Part shown: positions 1-7,248 of the stretch, piece after piece
Position numbering within the stretch: position 1 is the stretch's first letter
How the letters are laid out: every line of letters starts with the position of its first letter
Notes under the pieces: generated by a model
What the model was told of the DNA's origin: nothing
What the model saw: only the letters and a program-made list of their open reading frames with translations
Database searches by the model: none
Assembly (NCBI RefSeq): GCF_014650875.1
Contig: NZ_BMVU01000063.1
Span: 1 to 33,684, forward strand
Length of the DNA stretch: 33,684 nt
DNA from: Streptomyces minutiscleroticus
GTDB taxonomy: Bacteria > Actinomycetota > Actinomycetes > Streptomycetales > Streptomycetaceae
Direction of reading: 5' to 3'
Made by a program: the position numbers and the translations under genes

Positions 1-2
1 CA

Positions 3-77
3 GAGGTGAGCAGCATGGCGCGGATCGCGTTCGAGGGCACGCACCTGGACAAACGGTTCTCGTTCCTCGAGCGGTGA
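3..77 (+). CDS. 3' end of an unidentified protein gene (partial)
   Basis: Only the last 24 codons are inside the window, ending in TGA at 75-77. The visible tail ends LDKRFSFLER and uses G/C third positions, as real genes here do. An ATG at 15 lies in frame but is probably internal. The fragment is too short to name a family. The next gene on the same strand, a STAS protein, starts about 200 bases further on. Confidence 0.4.
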   Translation, partial: EVSSMARIAFEGTHLDKRFSFLER

Positions 78-284
78 GGCCTGCCCCAGCGCCTTCGGGA
101 CGGCACCGCCAACAGGACGGCGGGAAAGGGCAGGTCACGCGACACCGGGCGCACTGCCCAACACCTCCGCCCTCTGTTTTCCGGTCACGCCCCTGTGGTC
201 CCCATAGATTTATGCGCTGTTTGGATAGGCCACGCGTGCCTGGCGTCCCTACGGTCGACACAAGGCGCTTCCACAAGGAGCGTC

Positions 285-689
285 GTGCCCAAAACCAGTG
301 CCAGCCCCTTGCAGAGGCACCGTGTGATCAACCTTTACAGCACGAATGGTCCCAGTCGGCTGTCCGTGATCCGCACTGTCCACGGCGGCGTCACCGTTCT
401 CAGCCCGCAGGGCGAGATCGACCTGCACACCGCCCACCGGCTGCGCCAGGTCCTCACCGCCGACCGAGACCACTGCCCGACCCGGGTGGTGGTCGACCTG
501 CGGTGGGTGATCTTCATGGACTTCAGCGGCATCAACGCCCTGATCGACCTCTACCGCGCCACCCGGGACAGGCCGGGCTGGCTGCGTCTGTCCGGCATAC
601 AGGCGCCCGTGTGGCGCATCGTCCAGCTGTCCGGCCTGGACGTCGTCCTCGACTGCTATCCCACCGTGCACCGCGCGCTCACCCGCTGA
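285..689 (+). CDS. STAS-domain anti-sigma factor antagonist (RsbV/SpoIIAA-like)
   Basis: The protein has a single STAS domain, about residues 25-130 of 134. This fold binds RsbW-type anti-sigma kinases and frees a sigma factor; it acts in the cytosol. The signature DFSG is at residues 79-82, so Ser81 is the expected phosphorylation site, and GEIDL at 43-47 fits the first helix entry. I chose GTG 285 because AAGGAG lies 4 bases upstream; GTG 324 with AGAGG is an alternative, and the open frame runs back to 195. No partner kinase is adjacent, but an RsbW-like ATPase lies at 10135-10551. The family call is firm; the partner is unknown. Confidence 0.8.
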   Translation: MPKTSASPLQRHRVINLYSTNGPSRLSVIRTVHGGVTVLSPQGEIDLHTAHRLRQVLTADRDHCPTRVVVDLRWVIFMDFSGINALIDLYRATRDRPGWLRLSGIQAPVWRIVQLSGLDVVLDCYPTVHRALTR

Positions 690-1077
690 AACCCCTCCAC
701 GACCGGCCCGGGCACCAAGGAGCTGCCGGGATGCGGCTCTTGCAGGCGCGGGGATGGTGTTTCATGCAGCGGCGGCGGGACGCTGGACGCACAGCCCGGT
801 AGAGGCCCGTGAAGCGCTCGTGAATCCTCCCGGGAGGGCCCGGTCGTGTAGCGGCGCGGCCGGGCCCGTGCGGTCGGGCGGTGCCGGATGAGCCCGCCGT
901 CGGCACCGCCGCTCCTGGGGCCTGGCGGGAAGGAGGCGCGGTCGGCGCCCCACACCGCAAGCCACCACCGGAGCGCGCCGATGCCGGCCTCCTCAGTACG
1001 TCCTGCTTCCCACCACGCCCTTTGTGAGCAGTTCACGACACGGGGCGAGGGATCCGGAGGGCTTCGGCGTCGTTCGG

Positions 1078-1365
1078 GCTGGTGGACGGGTGTCTGCGGG
1101 CCCGGCCCGTACCGTCGGACGGACCGGGCCGCGGCCTCGGGCTGCGACGTCCCCTTCCGCGAGCCGTGGAGCGAGTGGTGAAGGCCGACCGAGGCGTTTT
1201 TGCCACCGCCCCTCACGCTGTCGCTGTGTGGCCATGAACGCCATTTGTGGGCGGGGCGATGTCGGCTACGCCCTCCAGCCCGCCCGTCGGCAGACACCCC
1301 GTGCCCTCCATGGGGTACCCGGGGGCAGGTCATGGGTCTGTGCCGTGCGCAGGAGATGGAAGAGG
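1078..1365 (+). repeat. Diverged non-coding repeat, copy A (most complete)
   Basis: The left part (1078-1186) matches 1676-1786 by eye: shared blocks include GTCGGACGG, GCCTCGG and CGAGTGG followed by GAAGGC. The right part (about 1181-1365) matches 3130-3300: shared patterns include AGGCCGnCCGAGG, a block around GTGAACaCCAT versus ATGAACGCCAT, and CCCTC...GGGGCAGGTCA. The matches are interspersed with substitutions and small gaps, so this is an old duplication. No open frame is conserved among the copies, so I read it as non-coding. Confidence 0.5.
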
Positions 1366-1675
1366 AGATGACCAGGCTCCTGCGCACAGCGCGGGGCCGT
1401 CCGTCCTTGTGTGGCCGGCTCCCAGAGCTCTTCGCAGAGCACCCGAAGCATCACATTACTGTGGGTGTAAGTAAATAACCCATTGTGATGATAGTGAAGG
1501 CATTGTTCCTAGGTGATCCCGCTGGGGCTGGCCGGGCCGTGGTCTGGTTGCGGTAGCTGTTGAACTTGCCCCTTCCGTCGGGGCTGGCCAAGGCTTGCGG
1601 CTGTGCAGGACGCGCGGAAGCGGCTGCCCGGCCGCAGCGGCTGTTCGGCCGCCGCGTGTAGGCATGAGGGGGTCT

Positions 1676-1786
1676 GGCGGGTGGATGTCCGTCGCGGGTC
1701 CGGTCTGCGTTGTCGGACGGGCCGGAGCTGCTTCCTCGGCCCGGGGCGTGCGGTCCTTCGCGAATCGCGGCACGAGTGGCGAAGGC
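1676..1786 (+). repeat. Diverged repeat, copy B (matches left part of copy A)
   Basis: Aligns with 1078-1186 from GGTGGA to the GAAGGC block, with roughly two thirds of positions agreeing by eye. Similarity stops at about 1786, some 37 bases before the left tip of the IS30 element. With copy C on the far side of the element it may be one copy split by the insertion. Confidence 0.5.
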
Positions 1787-1822
1787 TGTCAACGGTTCCT
1801 CAACCTTGACCCGCTACGGGTC

Positions 1823-3094
1823 CTTGGGTTGTAAGGCGGATTCACGTGACTGTCGCAACGTTGCAGGTTCATGGTGCCAGAGCGGCGGCGAATGCTGAGG
1901 CAGGGGTCTGCCAGCCCAGGGTTTTGCGGGGGTCGGTTGTTGAGCTTTCTTTCGATCGCTCGTAGATCGTCATGGGTGTGCAGGGAGAGGTTCGTGCGCT
2001 TGGGCAGGTACTGGCGGACCAGCCCGTTCGTGTTCTCGTTGGTGCCGCGCTGCCAGGGGCTGCCCGGGCGGGCGAAGAAGACACCGTCGCTGAAGTACGG
2101 TGCGAGCTCGTGGTGACGGGCCATCTCTGAGCCTTGGTCCCAGGTCAGGGTTTGCCGGGCGTGCTCGGGTAGCCTGCCGAGGGTGGCGATGAGGGCATCA
2201 CGAAGCCGGTCGGCGGAGTGGCCGTCGGGCAGGGCGACCAGGCGCAGATAGCGGGTGCGGCGGTCGACCAGGGTGGCCACTGCTGACTGGCTGCGCAGCC
2301 CGACGACCAAGTCTCCTTCCCAGTCGCCCAGGCGAGAGCGCGTTTCAACGACGGGCGGCCGGCGGTCGATGAGCACGGCCGGTGCCACGAACCTGGCAGT
2401 CCGCTGGTCGGAGCGGCGGCGTTTTTTGCGCAGAGGCCGTCCGGTGCGCAGTTTCCTGGTCAGCGTCTTGCTCAGGCCGCCTCTGGCGCCTTGGTAGAGG
2501 GCTCGGTAGATCGTCTCGTGGCACAGATGCCGCTCGGGACGGTCGGGCCACAGAGCGCGCAGGTGGGCAGCGATCTGTTCCGGGCTCCACTCCAGGGCGA
2601 GCTTGGCCTGGACCTCCGCTCTCAGCTCAGGATCCGCGGCGAGTTTGACGCGGCGCGGCCGTCCGTTGCGCTCGAGAGAGCGGTGGTGGGCGAGGTCGGC
2701 GTCGGTAGATGCCGTTGTCGTGCGGGAGGCTGTTGCGGCGCAGTTCACGGTTGACGGTCGAGGGTGACCGGCCGAGCCTGGTGGCTATCTCCCGCACACC
2801 CAGGCTGCGTTCGCGCAGGGTGGCGATCCGTTTGCGTTCCAGCAGCGACAGGTAACGGCCCGAACGGGAAGCTTCGGGAAGCGTCGCCGGCGGGAGCCCT
2901 CCGCTCTCGGCACGCCATCGGTATCCGGTCTTCCGCCCGATGCCCAGCTGTCTGCATGCTTCGACCGTGCCCATTCCGGTCGCCAGCAGGCGCCAGTACT
3001 CGGCCTCGAGCTCCAGCCTGCGCTTACGTCCCCGCCTCGCCATCAACACACCCCTAATGATCAAGGAATGTTGCGACAAGTGTTAGAACCCAAG
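1823..3094 (-). mobile_element. IS30-family insertion sequence, about 1.27 kb
   Basis: The tips are CTTGGGTT at 1823-1830 and AACCCAAG at 3087-3094, an exact 8-base inverted repeat; further in, TGTCGCAAC occurs on the left and its complement on the right, offset by about 12 bases. The element contains one transposase gene on the minus strand. Just outside the tips are two short palindromes: 1808-1822 (GACCCG, 3-base centre, CGGGTC) and 3096-3109 (GACTCCCGGGAGTC). Some IS30-family elements are known to choose palindromic targets. I see no clear short direct duplication at the ends, so exact borders are provisional. Confidence 0.7.
1869..3043 (-). pseudogene. IS30-family transposase, broken by two frameshifts
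   Basis: The N-terminal piece starts at ATG 3043 (MARRGRKRRLEL) and has the helix-turn-helix region typical of IS30 (REIATRLGRSPSTVNREL). After DNGIY, near 2710, reading must move by one base into the frame that carries the catalytic DDE core: GDWEGDLVVG, TWDQGSEM and RGTNENTNG. A second shift is at a run of five G (1928-1932): dropping one base restores the normal family ending KTLGWQTP and a stop at 1869. The joined product would be about 390 aa, usual for the family. Both breaks could be real decay or, less likely, sequencing errors; the homopolymer site is the more suspect one. Confidence 0.85.
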
Positions 3095-3106
3095 AGACTC
3101 CCGGGA

Positions 3107-3305
3107 GTCAGTCTTCCGGGAACCGCGACAAAGGCCGGCCGAGGTGCTCTCGCCGCGCGGCTGTGAACACCATCTGCGGGACGTGACCGTGTCGGCCCCG
3201 GCATCCGCACCGTCCGGCCGTGGACGCCGCGCCCTCTTTCACGGGGGCACCGCGGGGCAGGTCACCAGGCCTGTGCGGTGCGGGTCCAGACGGTCGGCGA
3301 GGACG
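3107..3305 (+). repeat. Diverged repeat, copy C (matches right part of copy A)
   Basis: Matches about 1150-1365 of copy A, including AAGGCCGGCCGAGG and GGGGCAGGTCACC against GGGGGCAGGTCATG. It begins just outside the right palindrome next to the IS30 element and ends where the IS256 remnant starts. It has no supported open frame. Confidence 0.45.
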
Positions 3306-3307
3306 GG

Positions 3308-3530
3308 GAGTGTCAACTAAACCGGCTGATCATGGTTGTCGGTTGTCAGGTGTTGCTCGGGGCCAGGCGGCCTTCGAACTCGATCTGGAAGGCGTTCAGG
3401 GGCGCCTTCCAGCGCATGGTCCACCGCTTGCGGCCCTTGCCGGTGGGATCCAGGCTCATCAGCGCCATGTAGATGCACTTCAGCGCCGCGGTCTCGCTGG
3501 GGAAATGTCCGCGGGGGGTGTTGTCGCCGC
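3308..3530 (-). mobile_element. IS256-family remnant with transposase C-terminus
   Basis: On the minus strand the frame ending in TGA at 3348-3346 reads the ending of a mutator-type (IS256) transposase: GHFPSETAALKCIYMALM, then RWKAPLNAFQIEFEGRL. This is about the last 60 residues of a protein usually near 400 aa; the rest, including the DDE residues, is missing. The stretch GTGTCAACTAAACCGG at about 3311-3326 is a plausible element tip. The right end, near 3530, is fused to an unrelated gene in another frame. Confidence 0.65.
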
Positions 3531-3953
3531 GGTCGGGCGGGTGTAGCGCAGCCAGTAGCCCAGCCCGACGAGCCGGCGGTCGAGCCAGGCGGCCCGCAGC
3601 GCCGCGTCCCCAGCCCGTACCGCGCAGGCGACGTGGCCGAGGAGTTCAGCCATGCCAGCGAGTGGGGTGACGACCCACCCCAGCGAGGCACCCGCACTGA
3701 CCAGATCCGCCTGGTGGGCCGAGTCTGTGAACCGGGCGGCCAGTTCCGGCTCAGAGGCCGGCTCCATGGCGTCGAGGACGGCGAGCTCTGTGGTCACCTC
3801 GCCGGGCACGGCCGAATGCATGGCCGGTAGCCGGGCCAATCCCAGGGCCCAGCTGGGACGGCGTGCTTTGGCCTTGACTGCCTCGGGGTGGTAATGGAGC
3901 CCGTTCTCGACGGCTTTCTGCACCGCTTTGCTTGAGATGGGTTCATGCCCCAA
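3530..3953 (-). pseudogene. Unknown gene truncated at its 3' end by the IS256 remnant
   Basis: A frame with normal codon use starts at TTG 3953 (product begins MGHEPISSKAV) and runs about 140 residues to LGYWLRYTRP. It then passes in frame into IS256 DNA and stops at 3480, so its natural ending is lost. The middle (about residues 45-120) is helical and Ala/Leu-rich. I do not recognise the family. The start is not certain; an ATG at 3943 in another frame and an ATG at 4012 in a third frame give unlikely proteins. A MerR-type palindrome lies directly upstream, so the intact gene may have been regulated from there. Confidence 0.45.
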
Positions 3954-3970
3954 TGCAGGCGGAAACGCAG

Positions 3971-4002
3971 AGTATAACCCTCAGGTTTAGCTTGAGGGTT
4001 AT
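3971..4002 (-). promoter_or_regulatory. MerR-type operator and promoter
   Basis: ATAACCCTCA (3974-3983) and TGAGGGTTAT (3993-4002) form perfect 10-base arms around a 9-base centre. On the minus strand TATACT (3976-3971) fits a -10 box and ATAACC (4002-3997) is a weak -35, separated by 20 bases. Over-long spacers with an ACCCTCA/TGAGGGT palindrome between the boxes are a hallmark of MerR-family regulated promoters. No merR gene is in the window. Confidence 0.4.
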
Positions 4003-4569
4003 TATTGATCATTGCGGAATCCTCCTTTGGTGTGCGTGACGCCGATCGGTATCGGACGGGTGTCGGGGCGCGGTGCGCGGGCAGTTGGCGGGTGGTTCGG
4101 CGCCGACGAGATCTGCCTGCTGAGGAAACTGGGCGTGGCCGCTGTGATGGCTGGCCTCCGAGTAGACGACGGAGTCGCCGAGACTACGCGCGGGCAATGA
4201 TTACCCCTCCGATGACGGCTTGCGCCTGAGATTCGAAGGGGTATCCGCGCTCTGGCGTCTTCGAAAACAAGGTTCAACCGCTCAGGCTGGGATCGTTGGG
4301 CGCGTCAGAGTTGGAACGCGCTGGCCTGACGACTTGCAGCCGGTTGCCACGCGGCATGTGCAAGGGGATGTCCGGTTGGTCTGGCCAGTTGCGGAGAGGC
4401 CGGCCTGCTGATGGCGTGGGTGATATGGGGCATTCCGGGTGAGGGCGGCATAACGAGCGCTGCAAAGCCGCGGAACATCTGCAAGCCGTCACTGGCCGGG
4501 ACCAGGCCCGGGACTCGTCTCCCCTGATGGTCGCGGACCGCTCGAGGGCTCGGTCGGCGGTCGGATGGA
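4003..4569. other. Intergenic stretch without a supported gene
   Basis: About 570 bases. A 62-codon plus-strand frame (4012-4200) and a 91-codon minus-strand frame (4002-4277) exist, but neither has a ribosome site or a recognisable family. An 18-base sequence at 4497-4514 recurs exactly at 5578-5595; both lie downstream of a minus-strand gene end. Confidence 0.4.
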
Positions 4570-5406
4570 TCAGGCGACGGACCGGTGGCTGGCGAGATAC
4601 CCGCCCGGCCGTGACAGGAATGCCTCCAGGTCGGCGGCGTGTCCGGCGACGGCCGCGGCAATTCCGGACGGGTCGGTTTTCGCTTTTGCTTGCCACTGGC
4701 GGGTCATCGCCGCCGCGAATGCGAGCAGGGCGTCGGGCTCGGCTCGCCTCCAGGACGGCACGCGCTGTACCCATGCCACGGCGGTGCTGGGCTGGTGTCC
4801 GGCCTGCACCATCCGCAGGGCCAGCACGAAGGGGTCGATCCATGCCGCGCCGCGTACCGGCCACGGCCAGTCCACCAGATGCGCCCTGCCTGCGTCGAGG
4901 AGAACACTGCTGGCGGTCCAGTGGGCGTAGAGCAGGGTCGTGCCGGCGAACCGGCGGGCCTGGCCCGGGGGCGCGTAGCGGCCCCACCGCTCCTGTGCGG
5001 TCGACAACTCGATCCGGCGTGGCGCCGTGGCCGCCTGCAGGTTCTGGAGTGCGTCCAGGGTCAGGAGCAGGTCGTCGGTGCTGGTGTAGTCGGCAGGATC
5101 CCCGGTGACGGCCTCGTACCCGGCCAGCACCCAGCCGCCGGCCGCCACGTACCACTGCTGCCGGGGTATTGCGGCAGGCAGGTACCGGGCGAGGTCGATG
5201 TGCGCCCACAGCGGGGCGGCCTGACAGGAGCCGGCCGGGGTGCCCTTGACGAACACGCGGCCCGTCTCGGTTTCAAGGACACAGGCCACCGGGCTGCTGG
5301 TGTCGCGGTCGACGGGGTGGGTGGAGGTGATACGGCCGGTGTGGATTTCCACCGCCTGGCGGGCCAGCACCGGCAACTCGTTGAAGGAGACTCGGGAGAG
5401 GAACAC
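4570..5406 (-). CDS. APH-fold protein with a degenerate catalytic loop (probable pseudokinase)
   Basis: The 278-aa protein has the layout of the aminoglycoside phosphotransferase/choline kinase fold used by many Streptomyces small kinases. The nucleotide lobe keeps the expected Lys in VFVKGTP (about residue 54) and a hinge-like WVLAGYEAVTG. The later VDWPWPVRGAAWIDP matches the family's metal-binding segment. The catalytic loop, normally HxDxxxxN, here reads YAHWTASSVLL, so the Asp is replaced by His and the Asn by Ser. Phosphotransfer is therefore doubtful and a binding or regulatory role is more likely. GTG 5406 is preceded by GAGG. It is the last of four minus-strand genes with a glutamine-synthetase-like ligase and a permease. 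Confidence 0.7.
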   Translation of the reverse strand: MFLSRVSFNELPVLARQAVEIHTGRITSTHPVDRDTSSPVACVLETETGRVFVKGTPAGSCQAAPLWAHIDLARYLPAAIPRQQWYVAAGGWVLAGYEAVTGDPADYTSTDDLLLTLDALQNLQAATAPRRIELSTAQERWGRYAPPGQARRFAGTTLLYAHWTASSVLLDAGRAHLVDWPWPVRGAAWIDPFVLALRMVQAGHQPSTAVAWVQRVPSWRRAEPDALLAFAAAMTRQWQAKAKTDPSGIAAAVAGHAADLEAFLSRPGGYLASHRSVA

Positions 5407-5548
5407 GATCAGATACCTCGGTCAGCAGGGGTGGACATCGGGCGGGGCGTGGTGGCCGGCCGTGCAGGGGGACGCCTACGAGCGCGCGGCCGGGCTGGCG
5501 GCATATGACGGATGGGCCCTGTACGTCCCGGCCGTAAGCCTGTGGTGC

Positions 5549-5584
5549 GGTCCCGTCCGCGCAGCGCGCTGCGCGAACGGGACC
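5549..5584. terminator. Hairpin downstream of the glutamine-synthetase-like gene
   Basis: Two 18-base arms meet with no spacer: GGTCCCGTCCGCGCAGCG and its complement with a single mismatch. It lies about 105 bases beyond the ligase stop on the minus strand and upstream of the APH-fold gene. It has no T run, as is common for actinobacterial terminators. Confidence 0.55.
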
Positions 5585-5688
5585 AGGCCCGGGACCCACC
5601 TCCCCAGGTGTCTCCTCGGGCCGTTCTCGGGCCGGACCGGCGATCCGCCGCTCCGGCGTGCTTCGTCTGTGGTGCCGTCGGGGGCGGG

Positions 5689-7074
5689 TCAGACTCGTTC
5701 GTGGTAGCGATTGATCTCCGTGTCGGGCACCAGGTACTCGAGAGCCCCGTGTTCCTGGTGTGCCGCGGTGGCGTAGTGCCTGACGACGTCCGCGCCGAAG
5801 GCGTCGCGGGCCACGGCGCTGTTCTCGAAGGCCACCGTGGCGCTGATGATGTCGCGCGGGATAGGCGTCGCCGCCTTGGAGCTGTTCTCGTGGTAGCTGT
5901 CGCCGGTCCGGGCCGCGGGCGGGATCATCTCGTGCCTCAGCCCGGCCTCGATGGCGGCGCAGACGGCGGCGAGGGCCAGGTACGGGTTCGCGTCGGCGCC
6001 GGGAATCCGCACCTCCAGATGGATGCCCCTGCCGTGGCCGGTGACGCGGACCGCGCAGGTGCGGTTGTCGATGCCCCAGGTGAAGTGGGTGGGGGCGAAA
6101 CTGTGCGGCTGATACCGGCGGTAGGAGTTGGGGGTCGGCGCGAGCAGCGGCATCAGCTCCGGCAGCACGGTGAGCAGCCCCGCGATGGTGTGCTCCATCG
6201 TCGGGGGCAACTTCCCAGGGTCGTCGGTGGCGAATACCGGAGCATCGTCCTGGTCCCACAGGGAGACGTGCAGGTGCAGGCCGCTGCCGGTGCCGGTGGC
6301 CGGGGCCGCCATGAAGGTGGGCACCATGTGGTGCTCGCTGGCGACCTCGCGCAGCAGGTGCTTGTAGACGCTGTAGTCGTCGCACGCCCGCAGCGCCGGC
6401 CCGTAGGGGAAGGCCACCTCGATCTGGCCGGCCGCGCCTTCGGTCTTCACAGACTCCACCGGGGTCGCCGCGATCTCCAGGGCGCGCTCCAGACGCGGGA
6501 AGAACTCCGCCAGATTCCGCCCGTGGTTGAGGGCGTAGTCGCTGTTGTGCTCGAAGATCGGGCGGCGGCGGGAGCGGGTGTGGAGCACCACTTCGCTCTC
6601 CAGACCGACCTTGACCTCCAGGCCGTGTCTGTCGGCCAGGCGCTGCAGCTGCCGTGCGAGCACCCGCCGGGGCGCCTCCTCGACGGGCTGCCCGTCGGGC
6701 TGGACGGCGTCGCAGTGCACGAGCACGGTACCCGGGCGCAGGACGCGGATCGCGCCCAGGTCGGCCACGGCCGTCATGTCCTTGAACCCGGAGTGCCAGC
6801 CCGACAGTGGGTAGGCGTCGGACGGCGTCATGTCCACATCGGTCGCGAACAGGTACGCGCACGCCTCCATGAGGGTGGGAGCCTTCGACGAGCCGTCCAG
6901 CCGGTCGATGACGCTGTTCGCGGGCAGGCGCTTGCCGCGCAGGGCGGTGGTCATGTCGGGCAGGACCGGCAGCACGGTTTTGATCAGGCCTTCTTCGACC
7001 CACTGCCTGAGCGTGGCCGGGGTCATCATGCCGCTTAAAGGCGCTGGCCGGGCCTCGCGTTCGATGGCACTCAT
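5689..7074 (-). CDS. Glutamine-synthetase-fold gamma-glutamyl ligase (PuuA/GlnA-like)
   Basis: The protein is 461 aa, the size of class I glutamine synthetases and of their relatives that join glutamate to polyamines or other amines with ATP. Visible signatures are KVGLESEV (metal-binding Glu), GAAGQIEVAF (replacing the usual GPGQ.E), GSGLHLHVSL (the nucleotide/metal His), PNSYRRYQP, NRTCAVRV and EVRIPGADANPYLALAA. The active-site residues look present, so it should be active. The altered GPGQ loop and the adjacent permease favour a gamma-glutamylating enzyme over housekeeping glutamine synthesis; the acceptor amine is unknown. ATG 7074 has only a distant AAAGGA. The gene sits 174 bases after the permease stop. 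Confidence 0.85.
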   Translation of the reverse strand: MSAIEREARPAPLSGMMTPATLRQWVEEGLIKTVLPVLPDMTTALRGKRLPANSVIDRLDGSSKAPTLMEACAYLFATDVDMTPSDAYPLSGWHSGFKDMTAVADLGAIRVLRPGTVLVHCDAVQPDGQPVEEAPRRVLARQLQRLADRHGLEVKVGLESEVVLHTRSRRRPIFEHNSDYALNHGRNLAEFFPRLERALEIAATPVESVKTEGAAGQIEVAFPYGPALRACDDYSVYKHLLREVASEHHMVPTFMAAPATGTGSGLHLHVSLWDQDDAPVFATDDPGKLPPTMEHTIAGLLTVLPELMPLLAPTPNSYRRYQPHSFAPTHFTWGIDNRTCAVRVTGHGRGIHLEVRIPGADANPYLALAAVCAAIEAGLRHEMIPPAARTGDSYHENSSKAATPIPRDIISATVAFENSAVARDAFGADVVRHYATAAHQEHGALEYLVPDTEINRYHERV

Positions 7075-7120
7075 CTGTCTGGATTTTCCTTTGCATGATC
7101 GCTGGGTCGGTGGGGGAGTG

Positions 7121-7167
7121 GCTGCCTCGCCGCCGGGGTTGGACGTCCCGTCCGGCGACGAGGCAGC
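7121..7167. terminator. Hairpin between permease and ligase genes
   Basis: Arms of 16 bases at 7121-7136 (GCTGCCTCGCCGCCGG) and 7152-7167 pair with one mismatch around a 15-base loop. It lies between the permease stop (7249) and the ligase start (7074) and could be a terminator or a partial terminator that tunes expression of the two genes. Confidence 0.5.
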
Positions 7168-7248
7168 GTCATCGGGTGGGCGGGAGAAGACCGCCGCAGG
7201 TGTGCGGCCTGCCCCTGCCCGTCATTGGCATCTGTCGATGCGAAGTAT

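Larger units (their letters stand above)
690..1807. other. Long non-coding stretch with diverged repeats
   Basis: About 1.1 kb with no convincing gene. Open frames on both strands here are rich in Arg, Pro and Ser and resemble no family, as expected from GC-rich non-coding DNA. It holds two of the three related repeat segments described separately (1078-1365 and 1676-1786). The short AT-richer part at 1450-1510 could carry a promoter, but I cannot assign it to a gene. Confidence 0.5.

Noticed and set aside
656..1387. 243-codon minus-strand frame and overlapping plus-strand frames
   Set aside because: They are Arg/Pro/Ser/Gly-rich, lack ribosome sites and resemble no family; they run through the diverged repeats, whose copies do not conserve them.
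5273..7096. 607-codon minus-strand and 508-codon plus-strand frames over the glutamine-synthetase-like gene
   Set aside because: They are shadow frames; only the 461-aa frame has the family motifs and G/C third positions.
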